Assembly (NCBI GenBank): GCA_038145245.1
Contig: JAYQPI010000015.1
Location: 1 to 17,734 of the forward strand
Origin: Fontibacterium sp038145245
Lineage (GTDB): Bacteria; Pseudomonadota; Alphaproteobacteria; Pelagibacterales; Pelagibacteraceae
Reading direction: 5' to 3'
DNA: 17,734 nt
Part shown: piece by piece, positions 9,631-15,713 of the stretch
Position numbering within the stretch: position 1 is the stretch's first letter
Layout of the letters: each line of letters begins with the position of its first letter
The notes under the pieces: model-generated
The model's database searches: none
The model's input: the letters and a program-made list of their open reading frames with translations, nothing else
Told to the model about the DNA's origin: nothing
Translations under genes and position numbers: made by a program

Positions 9631-10227
9631 TTAATTTTTAACTAAGGTTAATCTTTTATTAGGTTCAAAGCCTACTCGACCTTTCTGTGATCCAGGTTTA
9701 GGCAATTTGTCATTTTTAATTCCTTCAAATATTTTAGCTGCTGTGTCTTCTGTTAGATCTTCATAAAAATCATCATTGATTTGCATCATTGGAGCACTCA
9801 CACATGCACCTAAACATTCAACTTCAATCCAAGAAGCTTTTTTATCATTACTTAATTTTCCCTCTTTTTCTGAAATATATTTTTTACAAAGATTAACAAT
9901 TTTGCCAGATCCTCTAATCATGCAAGGAGATGTCGTGCAAACTTGTACAAAATATTTACCAACGGGCGCTAAATTGTACATCGTATAGAAAGTTGCAACC
10001 TCATAAACTTTTATGTATGGAACACCTAAAATTTCACCTATTTTTTTTATTGCTGCATTAGGTATCCAATTATCATGCTGTCTTTGTGCTAGATCTAAAA
10101 GTGGCATTACTGCACTCTTTTTTCGCTCTGCAGGATATTTTTTTAAAATTTCCTCAATACGCTTTTGATTAGCCGTATTAAATTCAAACGAACTAGGTTG
10201 ATCTTTTGCAACATGTTTACCACTCAT
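9631..10227 (-). CDS. nuoE: NADH-quinone oxidoreductase subunit E ([2Fe-2S])
   Basis: NuoE (198 residues) is the 24-kDa thioredoxin-fold subunit that pairs with NuoF and carries the off-path [2Fe-2S] cluster N1a. The four ligands are Cys97 and Cys102 (CTTSPC) and Cys138 and Cys142 (CLGAC). The helical N-terminal half contains the conserved EVATFYTMYNLAPVGKY at about residues 76-92. The C-terminal 40 residues extend beyond the short enterobacterial form, which is usual in alphaproteobacteria. The start overlaps the nuoD stop by four bases (ATGA). Confidence 0.97.
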   Translation of the reverse strand: MSGKHVAKDQPSSFEFNTANQKRIEEILKKYPAERKKSAVMPLLDLAQRQHDNWIPNAAIKKIGEILGVPYIKVYEVATFYTMYNLAPVGKYFVQVCTTSPCMIRGSGKIVNLCKKYISEKEGKLSNDKKASWIEVECLGACVSAPMMQINDDFYEDLTEDTAAKIFEGIKNDKLPKPGSQKGRVGFEPNKRLTLVKN

Positions 10228-11399
10228 CGATCGATCTCCCCAAATACAATGTCCATAGATCCTAAAACTGCTGGAACGTCTGCTAACATATGGCCCTTCA
10301 CCACATAATCCATTGCTTGCAAATGTGCAAAACCTGGAGCTTTAATTTTGCATCGGTAAGGTTTATTAGAGCCATCAGCAATTAAATAAACTCCAAACTC
10401 TCCTTTAGGTGCTTCCACCGCAGCATAAACTTCACCTTTTGGAACGTGATAACCTTCTGTAAATAATTTAAAATGATGAATTAAAGCTTCCATAGATTTT
10501 TTCATGGCTGCTCTTGAAGGTGGTGATACTTTTCCGTCAGTTGTCATCACAGGACCTTCTGGAAGATTTTTTAAAGCATCAATAATAATTTTTGTACTCT
10601 CACGCATCTCTTCAATTCTGCAAAGATAACGATCATAACAATCTCCATTTTTTCCAATTGGAATTTTAAATTTAAATTGATCATAAACTTCATAAGGTTG
10701 AGATCGTCTAAGATCCCAAGCAATTCCAGATCCCCTCAACATCACGCCTGAAAAACCATGCGCTACTGCATCTTGCGGACTTACAATTCCAATATCAACA
10801 TTTCTTTGTTTGAATATTCTATTGTCCGTCAGAAGATTTTCTAAATCATCAATAACTTTTGGAAAACCCTTACAAAAATCTAAAATATCTTCTTTAAGTC
10901 CAATGGGTAAATCTTGGTGAACTCCTCCGGGTCTAAAATAATTTGCATGTAATCTGGATCCTGAAACTCTTTCATAAAACACCATTAATCTTTCTCTCTC
11001 TTCAAATCCCCAAAGAGATGGAGTTAATGCGCCAACATCTAATGCTTGAGTTGTAATATTTAAAATATGACTTAAAATTCTTCCAATTTCACAAAAGACT
11101 ACTCGAATATAACTTCCACGAGCTGGTACTTTTATGTCTAATAATTTTTCAATCGCAAGAGCAAATGCATGCTCTTGGTTCATTGGTGCAACGTAATCTA
11201 ATCTATCAAAATAAGGAACGGCTTGAGTATAAGTTTTATTTTCAATTAATTTTTCTGTTCCTCGATGAAGTAGTCCAATATGGGGATCTGCTCTCTCGAT
11301 AACTTCACCATCTAGTTCAAGAATTAATCTTAACACTCCATGCGCTGCAGGATGCTGCGGACCGAAGTTTAGATTCATGGTTTTCGTTTCTTTTGCCAT
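10224..11399 (-). CDS. nuoD: NADH-quinone oxidoreductase subunit D
   Basis: NuoD (391 residues, the 49-kDa homologue) is the hydrogenase-derived subunit that, with NuoB, forms the quinone-reduction site. The N-terminal NFGPQHPAAHGVLRLILELD (residues 11-30) and FDRLDYV near residue 69 are diagnostic. His20 and Tyr69 fall where the quinone-headgroup His and Tyr lie in structurally known homologues; that assignment is by motif alignment from memory. It is a free-standing gene, not the NuoCD fusion of enterobacteria. It begins within the nuoC stop (TAATG, one shared base) and overlaps nuoE by ATGA. Confidence 0.98.
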   Translation of the reverse strand: MAKETKTMNLNFGPQHPAAHGVLRLILELDGEVIERADPHIGLLHRGTEKLIENKTYTQAVPYFDRLDYVAPMNQEHAFALAIEKLLDIKVPARGSYIRVVFCEIGRILSHILNITTQALDVGALTPSLWGFEERERLMVFYERVSGSRLHANYFRPGGVHQDLPIGLKEDILDFCKGFPKVIDDLENLLTDNRIFKQRNVDIGIVSPQDAVAHGFSGVMLRGSGIAWDLRRSQPYEVYDQFKFKIPIGKNGDCYDRYLCRIEEMRESTKIIIDALKNLPEGPVMTTDGKVSPPSRAAMKKSMEALIHHFKLFTEGYHVPKGEVYAAVEAPKGEFGVYLIADGSNKPYRCKIKAPGFAHLQAMDYVVKGHMLADVPAVLGSMDIVFGEIDR

Positions 11400-11983
11400 T
11401 ATCTCTTATCCTGTTCTTTCTTAATGTACTTTGTTCCTTCCCATGGAGACTCAAAATCAAAATCTCTATAGGCTTGGGATAATTTTACTGGTTCATAGAC
11501 TACTTTTTTAACCTCATCATCGTATCGAACCTCTGTATGACCTGATAAAGGAAAATCTTTTCTAAGCGGATAACCTTCAAACTCATAATCAGTTAGAATT
11601 CTTCTAAGATCTGGGTGGTTTGTAAACTTGATCCCGTACATATCAAATGCCTCTCTTTCAAACCAATTGGCTACTGGAAAAATTGAAACAACGCTTGGTA
11701 AACTCTCTTCTAACTTTACTGAAGTTTTAACTGTAATTCGGTTATTAAATTCATGACTCAATAATAAATAAATAACATCAAATCTGTTTTCGCGTTTAGG
11801 ATAGTCGACACCTAAAATATCAATAAGCTGTCTAAATCTTAAATCTTTATTATCACGTAAATAAATTAATAAACCTGGCAACTCTTCTGTAGATATTTCA
11901 AGAACCGGTTCAGAAAAATTTTCAGTTATATTTAATGATTTAAATTCATTTTTTATATTGGTATCAAAATTAACTTTGTACAT
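11399..11983 (-). CDS. nuoC: NADH-quinone oxidoreductase subunit C
   Basis: NuoC (194 residues, the 30-kDa homologue) is a structural subunit of the connecting arm of complex I with no cofactor of its own. The family signature is clear at about residues 105-145: ANWFEREAFDMYGIKFTNHP, then DLRRILTDYEFEGYPLRKDF. The N-terminal half is the usual mixed alpha-beta domain. Its start is two bases from the nuoB stop, one of only two nuo junctions with any spacer. Confidence 0.97.
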   Translation of the reverse strand: MYKVNFDTNIKNEFKSLNITENFSEPVLEISTEELPGLLIYLRDNKDLRFRQLIDILGVDYPKRENRFDVIYLLLSHEFNNRITVKTSVKLEESLPSVVSIFPVANWFEREAFDMYGIKFTNHPDLRRILTDYEFEGYPLRKDFPLSGHTEVRYDDEVKKVVYEPVKLSQAYRDFDFESPWEGTKYIKKEQDKR

Positions 11984-11985
11984 AA

Positions 11986-12504
11986 TTATCTCTCGAATGT
12001 TCCTTCTCTTCTAATCTTTTTTTGTAATTGCAAAATTCCATACAATAATGCTTCCGCGGATGGTGGGCATCCTGGTACATATACATCAACAGGAACGATA
12101 CGGTCACAACCTCTGACCACTGCATATGAATAGTGATAGTAGCCACCTCCATTAGCGCAACTTCCCATAGAAATTACATAACGAGGTTCAGGCATCTGAT
12201 CATAAACTTTACGAAGTGCCGGAGCCATTTTATTTGTTAAAGTTCCAGCAACAATCATTACATCCGACTGTCTTGGAGATGCTCGAGGGGCTGCTCCAAA
12301 TCTTTCAAGATCGTATCGTGGCATCGATGCTTGCATCATCTCTACTGCACAACATGCAAGACCAAAAGTCATCCAGTGTAAAGAACCTGTTCTTGCCCAA
12401 TTAATTAAATTTTCACTAGAGGTAGTAATAAAACCTTTTTCACTAAATTCTTTTGCAAGCTCTTTAAATTCTTCAGGAATTTGATCTAATTTATTTTGAA
12501 TCAT
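11986..12504 (-). CDS. nuoB: NADH-quinone oxidoreductase subunit B (cluster N2)
   Basis: NuoB (172 residues from this start, the PSST homologue) holds cluster N2, the last iron-sulfur centre before quinone. The N2 ligands are the adjacent Cys51-Cys52 (TFGLACCAVEMM), Cys116 (SMGSCANGGGYY) and Cys146 (VPGCPPSAEALL). An in-frame ATG at 12531 would add nine residues (MEKRSFGLG) and overlap nuoA by 31 bases. I chose 12504 because it makes the same ATGA overlap seen at other nuo junctions and gives a normal length. The GGAG upstream of it is rather far away (13 bases), so the choice is probable but not certain. Confidence 0.95.
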   Translation of the reverse strand: MIQNKLDQIPEEFKELAKEFSEKGFITTSSENLINWARTGSLHWMTFGLACCAVEMMQASMPRYDLERFGAAPRASPRQSDVMIVAGTLTNKMAPALRKVYDQMPEPRYVISMGSCANGGGYYHYSYAVVRGCDRIVPVDVYVPGCPPSAEALLYGILQLQKKIRREGTFER

Positions 12505-12869
12505 TCCCAATCCAAAGCTCCTTTTTTCCATTCATAAATAAAACCAACGGTTAATATTCCAAGAAAAATCATCATTGACCAAAAACCTAATGCACCAATT
12601 TGACCTAAAGTGATCGCCCAAGGAAAAAGAAAAGCAACTTCAAGATCGAAAATAATAAAAAGAATAGATACTAGATAAAAACGCACATCAAACTTCATTC
12701 GAGAATCTCCGAACGGTTCAAATCCGCACTCATAAGCTGAAAGTTTTTCAGCATCCGGCTTGCTTGGCGCGCACAGAAAGTTAACAACGATGAAGGCTAT
12801 TCCAATTCCAATTGCTACAAACAAAAAAATTAAAATAGTTAAGTAATTCTGTAAGTATTCGAAGAACAT
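12501..12869 (-). CDS. nuoA: NADH-quinone oxidoreductase subunit A
   Basis: NuoA (122 residues, ND3 homologue) is a three-helix membrane subunit at the quinone-site joint of complex I and the first gene of the operon. The conserved loop and second helix run from Tyr46 to Trp84: YECGFEPFGDSRMKFDVRFY, then LVSILFIIFDLEVAFLFPW. They include the ND3-type cysteine loop (Cys48) and the acidic FDLE motif. A 19-base perfect inverted repeat lies five bases upstream of its ATG and no Shine-Dalgarno sequence is visible, so the message may have a very short leader. Confidence 0.97.
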   Translation of the reverse strand: MFFEYLQNYLTILIFLFVAIGIGIAFIVVNFLCAPSKPDAEKLSAYECGFEPFGDSRMKFDVRFYLVSILFIIFDLEVAFLFPWAITLGQIGALGFWSMMIFLGILTVGFIYEWKKGALDWE

Positions 12870-12979
12870 TGGCCATTCTTATATAATAAGAATAAAAACA
12901 ACCAAACATTCAATTTGGCACAACTGTGAATAGATTTTTAGGTAAAAATTATTGTTTTTAAAGGGATTCTTTGAGGAAA
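12870..12979 (-). promoter_or_regulatory. Spacer upstream of nuoA: likely nuo promoter with two inverted repeats
   Basis: These 110 bases separate the TPR gene from nuoA and are the only substantial non-coding stretch that could start the 14-gene nuo message. Two features are visible. A 19-bp perfect inverted repeat, ATTCTTAT-ATA-ATAAGAAT, lies at 12875-12893. A smaller one, CCAAA-N7-TTTGG, lies at 12902-12918. On the minus strand a weak sigma70-like pair can be drawn: TTGAAT (complement of 12908-12913) and TATTAT (complement of 12883-12888). Its 19-base spacing is long, so the exact elements are uncertain. Readthrough from the TPR gene is also possible because no terminator is seen. Confidence 0.35.
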
Positions 12980-13432
12980 TTATTTGTACTTTTCGATCTT
13001 TTCTTTCAATTCTTTATATTCTTCGCAATTACAAGTTTTTAGAACTTCTAATCTTTTTTTAGCTTCATCTGGTCGTTTAGTTTGCAAATAAAGTTCACCT
13101 AAATACTCATTAGCTCCGGCATGTTTTGGGTTAATTTTAAGAGCTGCTAGATAAAACTTTTCAGCTTTATCGTATTGTTTTAAATTTCTTAGTGAATAAG
13201 CGTAGTCATTTAAAATATCAGGGTTACTGGAGTTTTTGCTATCTTTTAATAACTCTTCGAACATTACAACTGCCTTATCAAATTTCTTACTTTTAACTAA
13301 AGTTTTGGCCTCAGCATAACTTGGGTTAGTTTTTTGAATAACTTGTGGAGGAGGACCTGAATCTGCTGCTCTCACATTAAGGGTATTGAAAGAAAATATA
13401 AGTAAAAGAGATAGAAATATTGTTTTTATCAT
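12980..13432 (-). CDS. Secreted tetratricopeptide-repeat protein
   Basis: This 150-residue protein begins with a clear signal peptide (positively charged MIK, a hydrophobic core at residues 4-17, a likely cleavage near NVRA-AD at about residue 22). It is therefore probably periplasmic. Residues 38-133 form about three TPR units, for example NDYAYSLRNLKQYDKAEKFY and AGANEYLGELYLQTKRPDEA. TPR domains mediate protein contacts, so a scaffold or assembly role is plausible, but no partner can be named. The C-terminus, LKTCNCEEYKELKEKIEKY, resembles a tail with two cysteines that I recall from other proteobacterial TPR proteins. It is read in the same direction as nuo, 110 bases upstream, and divergently from the quinone oxidoreductase gene. 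Confidence 0.85.
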   Translation of the reverse strand: MIKTIFLSLLLIFSFNTLNVRAADSGPPPQVIQKTNPSYAEAKTLVKSKKFDKAVVMFEELLKDSKNSSNPDILNDYAYSLRNLKQYDKAEKFYLAALKINPKHAGANEYLGELYLQTKRPDEAKKRLEVLKTCNCEEYKELKEKIEKYK

Positions 13433-13465
13433 AAGAAAAATATGTTTTAATATTAATTACAAAAA
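13433..13465. promoter_or_regulatory. 33-base divergent spacer between the TPR gene and qor
   Basis: Both genes start from this very short AT-rich spacer. It contains TAATATTA, which is self-complementary and could serve as a -10 element in either direction. The -35 regions of both promoters would have to lie inside the opposite coding sequence. No Shine-Dalgarno sequence precedes either ATG. This is a positional inference; no consensus promoter is clearly visible. Confidence 0.3.
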
Positions 13466-14440
13466 ATGGTTAAAGCAATCAGAATTACAGAGACTGGTAA
13501 TGCAAACGTAATGAAGTTTGTAGATGTTGAGCTTAAAAAATTAGCTCCAAATGAAGTTTTAATTAAAAATAAAGCAATCGGTTTAAATTATATCGACGTT
13601 TACCATAGATCAGGAACCTACCCTCTACCACTACCAACTGGCATAGGACTTGAGGCTGCTGGAGTGATTGAAGAAATTGGATCCGATGTAAAAGAATTTA
13701 AAGTTGGCGATCGTGTTGCTCATGCTGCAGCGCCTCCTGGATCTTATTCAGAAAAACAAATTTACCCTCAAGAAAAGTTAGTAAAAATTCCAGATTATAT
13801 TTCTGATGAAATTGCATCATGCATTATGCTTAAGGGAATTACTTCTGAATATCTTCTTCATAGAGCATACAAAGTTAAAAAAGATCAATTTATTTTATAT
13901 CATGCAGCAGCTGGTGGAGTTGGACAGGTATTGTGTCAGTGGGCTAAATCATTAGGTTGTAAAGTTATTGGAACAGTTGGTTCTGAAGAAAAAGTTGCAA
14001 TTGCAAAAGAAAATGGTTGTGATTTTGTAATTAATTATTCAAAGGAAAGTTTTTCACAAAAAGTTAAAGAAATTACAAATGGCAAAATGTTAGATGTTGT
14101 CTACGATGGTGTGGGAGCTAAAACATTTGAAGAATCCATTGAATGTTTAGCCATTCGTGGAACAATGGTTTCTTTTGGCAATGCCTCAGGATTAGTTGAA
14201 AAAGTTGATCCTAAAAAACATATCGCACCTAAGGGATTATTTTTCACACGTCCATCTATTGCTCATTATACGGTTACTAGGGAAGAATTAGTAAACAGCG
14301 CAAACACTGTGTTTGATGCAATCAAAACTAATAAATTTAAAGTTAAAATATTTAAAAAATTTGCACTTAAAGATGCTGTTACAGCACACGAAGAATTAGA
14401 GGCTAGAAAATTAACAGGCCCTGCTATTTTAATTCCTTAA
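13466..14440 (+). CDS. qor: Zinc-independent quinone oxidoreductase (QOR, medium-chain dehydrogenase/reductase family)
   Basis: This 324-residue soluble enzyme belongs to the NADPH:quinone reductase branch of the medium-chain dehydrogenase/reductase superfamily. Members reduce quinones or other enone-type substrates with NADPH. The N-terminal catalytic domain has GLNYIDVYHRSGTYPLPLPT (residues 39-58) and VGDRVAHAA. The cofactor-binding Rossmann domain has the AAAGGVG motif at residues 147-153 and YDGVGAKTFEES further on. The cysteine and histidine zinc ligands of alcohol dehydrogenases are absent, as expected for QOR. Length is typical. The ATG at 13466 lacks a Shine-Dalgarno sequence. The next gene starts six bases after its stop. 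Exact substrate cannot be read from sequence. Confidence 0.9.
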   Translation: MVKAIRITETGNANVMKFVDVELKKLAPNEVLIKNKAIGLNYIDVYHRSGTYPLPLPTGIGLEAAGVIEEIGSDVKEFKVGDRVAHAAAPPGSYSEKQIYPQEKLVKIPDYISDEIASCIMLKGITSEYLLHRAYKVKKDQFILYHAAAGGVGQVLCQWAKSLGCKVIGTVGSEEKVAIAKENGCDFVINYSKESFSQKVKEITNGKMLDVVYDGVGAKTFEESIECLAIRGTMVSFGNASGLVEKVDPKKHIAPKGLFFTRPSIAHYTVTREELVNSANTVFDAIKTNKFKVKIFKKFALKDAVTAHEELEARKLTGPAILIP

Positions 14441-14446
14441 TTAAAA

Positions 14447-14815
14447 TTGTCTGACAATAAAGAAAAAGAGATTATTGAAGTTAAAGAAGTAGAAGCTGAG
14501 AGAATTAACAATAACGAAACATTTAGACCTCGATTTAAAGCCATACGACTAAGTCCACTTTTTCTTGTTGGAATATTAATTTATGTAATTACTGCGTTCT
14601 GGGGTTTGTTTATTTGTTTTGCTGTAGTTAAAGAAGTTTTTGGTCCAATCATTGCCTTTTTAGGATTAATTTTTTTTCCGTTCATTCTCGCGCTTGCCCC
14701 TTGGTATGCAGCGCTAGCTAATCATGATTTTTATCCGCTATTAATTGTCTATGGTGGTGCACTCCTTGGAACTTTGTGTTTTAGAATTGCAATGAGGTCT
14801 ACGTTTAAAAGATAA
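14447..14815 (+). CDS. Small three-helix membrane protein of unknown function, TTG start
   Basis: This 122-residue protein has an acidic and lysine-rich cytosolic-like N-terminus (about residues 1-34). Three hydrophobic segments follow at about 36-62, 66-91 and 95-117, with a short basic end (RSTFKR). I do not recognise the family. The start is inferred to be TTG at 14447. An in-frame stop (the qor TAA) lies two codons before it, and the first internal ATG is only seven codons from the end, after the membrane segments. TTG is therefore the only reasonable start. It lies six bases after qor and is probably co-transcribed. Its stop is three bases from the 3' end of the convergent tRNA-Thr. Confidence 0.75.
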   Translation: MSDNKEKEIIEVKEVEAERINNNETFRPRFKAIRLSPLFLVGILIYVITAFWGLFICFAVVKEVFGPIIAFLGLIFFPFILALAPWYAALANHDFYPLLIVYGGALLGTLCFRIAMRSTFKR

Positions 14816-14818
14816 GTA

Positions 14819-14894
14819 TGGTGCCCTAATACGGACTTGAACCGCAAACCTACTGATTACAAATCAGTTGCTCTACCAATTGAGCTATTAGGGC
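14819..14894 (-). tRNA. tRNA-Thr (anticodon UGU), CCA encoded
   Basis: On the minus strand this forms a complete cloverleaf. The acceptor stem GCCCTAA/TTAGGGC has 7 pairs. The D arm is GCTC/GAGC with loop AATTGGTA. The anticodon stem ACTGA/TCAGT carries loop TTTGTAA, with anticodon TGT at 14861-14859. The variable loop is AGGTT, and the T arm is TGCGG/CCGTA with loop TTCAAGT. The body is 73 nt with discriminator A at 14822, followed by an encoded CCA (14821-14819). The anticodon reads ACA and related threonine codons. A TAAAAT that could be a -10 element lies upstream (complement of 14911-14916). Confidence 0.97.
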
Positions 14895-14950
14895 ATTTAG
14901 TAAAAACGTGATTTTAGTACATAACTTTAATTATAAAAACAAATAATTTA

Positions 14951-14980
14951 TTGATCTTTATTTATTAGTATTAGTATGCT
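14951..14980 (+). promoter_or_regulatory. Candidate sigma70-type promoter for the leader and the two-gene unit
   Basis: TTGATC (14951-14956) and TATGCT (14975-14980) are separated by 18 bases and together resemble -35 and -10 elements, four of six matches each. Transcription would begin near 14987, just before the first leader stem-loop. The same stretch contains an AT-rich inverted repeat (ATTTATTA ... TAATAAAT, about 14960-14990). The region between the tRNA 5' end (14895) and this site holds no gene on either strand. Confidence 0.4.
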
Positions 14981-14986
14981 ATTAAT

Positions 14987-15131
14987 AAATTTCAGGATTA
15001 TTCCTGCGCCCTATGTGGCTCCAAGGTTAAAACCTTGTGTCTGTTAAGACCTTCAGAAAGTCATCAATCACTACCAAATAAAGCTTAGCGCTTGCCTATT
15101 TTTATTTGGTGAAACATGAAGGAGTTGTCAT
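14987..15131 (+). ncRNA. Structured 5' leader or small RNA of unknown type
   Basis: This gene-free stretch contains a run of perfect inverted repeats. They are CAGGA-TTAT-TCCTG (14993-15006), CAAGGT-TAAA-ACCTTG (15022-15037), GTCT-GTTA-AGAC (15039-15050) and ACCAAATAAA ... TTTATTTGGT (15073-15082 with 15101-15110). It ends at a strong ribosome-binding site, AAGGAG (15119-15124), eight bases after the last stem. CCTTCA (15050-15055) is exactly complementary to TGAAGG (15117-15122) and could mask that site. I could not match it to SRP RNA, 6S RNA, RNase P RNA, tmRNA or any riboswitch I know. It may be a cis-regulatory leader or an independent RNA; the sequence shows only the folding potential. 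Confidence 0.5.
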
Positions 15132-15137
15132 ATGACA
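15126..15137. repeat. 12-bp perfect palindrome centred on the start codon of the following gene
   Basis: TGTCATATGACA is fully self-complementary, and its right half begins with the ATG at 15132. It could be a protein-binding operator or a spacer whose shape matters in the message. A chance occurrence cannot be excluded in AT-rich sequence, although this one contains four G or C bases in a fixed position over the start. Confidence 0.35.
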
Positions 15138-15713
15138 TCTTTTAAAGAAGAAAATGATGCTGAAACAAAGGCATCATTTAGTAACGTATTAGCTGAAAAA
15201 GCTAAAAGCAAAAAAGGTCCAACAAGTGAAAGAGCTAAATACCAAGTCTCAAAGAATAATATTAAAAATGGATTTTGTTCAAAGAGATTTATTGTTTACG
15301 GAGAAAATAAGAAAGAGTTTGAAAGATATCGCGATCAATTATTAGAATTTTTAGATCCCATCACTCCTATTCAAATAGATATGTGTTTTCATCTAATTCA
15401 AAATGGTTGGCATATCAGAAGATTAAGCTGTGTAAGGAATGGTCACTATAACAGCGAAATAAAAAATGTTTTGGAAAATAGTTATAACTACGAAGACATT
15501 CATCTTAAAAAATATGGTGAAATAAAAAAAATACTAAATGGACTAGGAAATAAAGATGAAGTTCTTGGAATAGTGTTTTCTCGTGATTGTATAAGTATAG
15601 GTGCTCAGTCAAGGTTGATGACTATTGAAAATTCAATGCACGCTAAATACTACAAAATATATAGAGAATATATGCTCGATAGATTTGGTAAGGAGTATCA
15701 TCATGAAAAATAA
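15132..15713 (+). CDS. Conserved hypothetical protein resembling the GPxTxxGK / NxxKHG family
   Basis: This 193-residue protein has no signal peptide or membrane segment. Three parts recall, from memory, a widespread uncharacterised family. The first is KSKKGPTSERAKYQVSKNN with IKNGF at about residues 26-48 (compare a K..GPKTxEGK...NAxKHGL pattern). The second is EFERYRDQLLEFLDPITPIQ, then a tryptophan-containing helix ending IRRL, at about 62-98. The third is a terminal helix around RLMTIENSMHAKYYKIY (161-177), where relatives carry a similar E...Y motif. Its biochemical role is unknown. The start at 15132 is well supported by AAGGAG eight bases upstream. It overlaps the next gene by 11 bases. 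It lies downstream of the structured leader and is probably transcribed with its neighbour. Confidence 0.8.
   Translation: MTSFKEENDAETKASFSNVLAEKAKSKKGPTSERAKYQVSKNNIKNGFCSKRFIVYGENKKEFERYRDQLLEFLDPITPIQIDMCFHLIQNGWHIRRLSCVRNGHYNSEIKNVLENSYNYEDIHLKKYGEIKKILNGLGNKDEVLGIVFSRDCISIGAQSRLMTIENSMHAKYYKIYREYMLDRFGKEYHHEK

Noticed and set aside
14819..14894. tRNA-Thr 3' end as an attachment site for an integrated element
   Set aside because: No second copy of the tRNA 3' end and no integrase are visible in the window, and the unfamiliar genes lie on the other side of the tRNA.
15073..15110. Intrinsic terminator in the leader
   Set aside because: The stem has 10-bp arms but is mostly A-T, has a long 18-base loop, and is followed by GAAACATGAAGGAG rather than a T tract on the plus strand. 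No T tract follows on the minus strand either.
14987..15131. Known structured RNAs (SRP RNA, 6S RNA, RNase P RNA, tmRNA, common riboswitches)
   Set aside because: I could not find the conserved core motifs of any of these, although CAAGGT-TAAA-ACCTTG briefly suggested 6S RNA. A covariance search would decide.
15625..15702. A longer N-terminus for the second gene of the hypothetical pair
   Set aside because: It would overlap the first gene by 89 bases without a ribosome-binding site. The ATG at 15703 has GGAG seven bases upstream.
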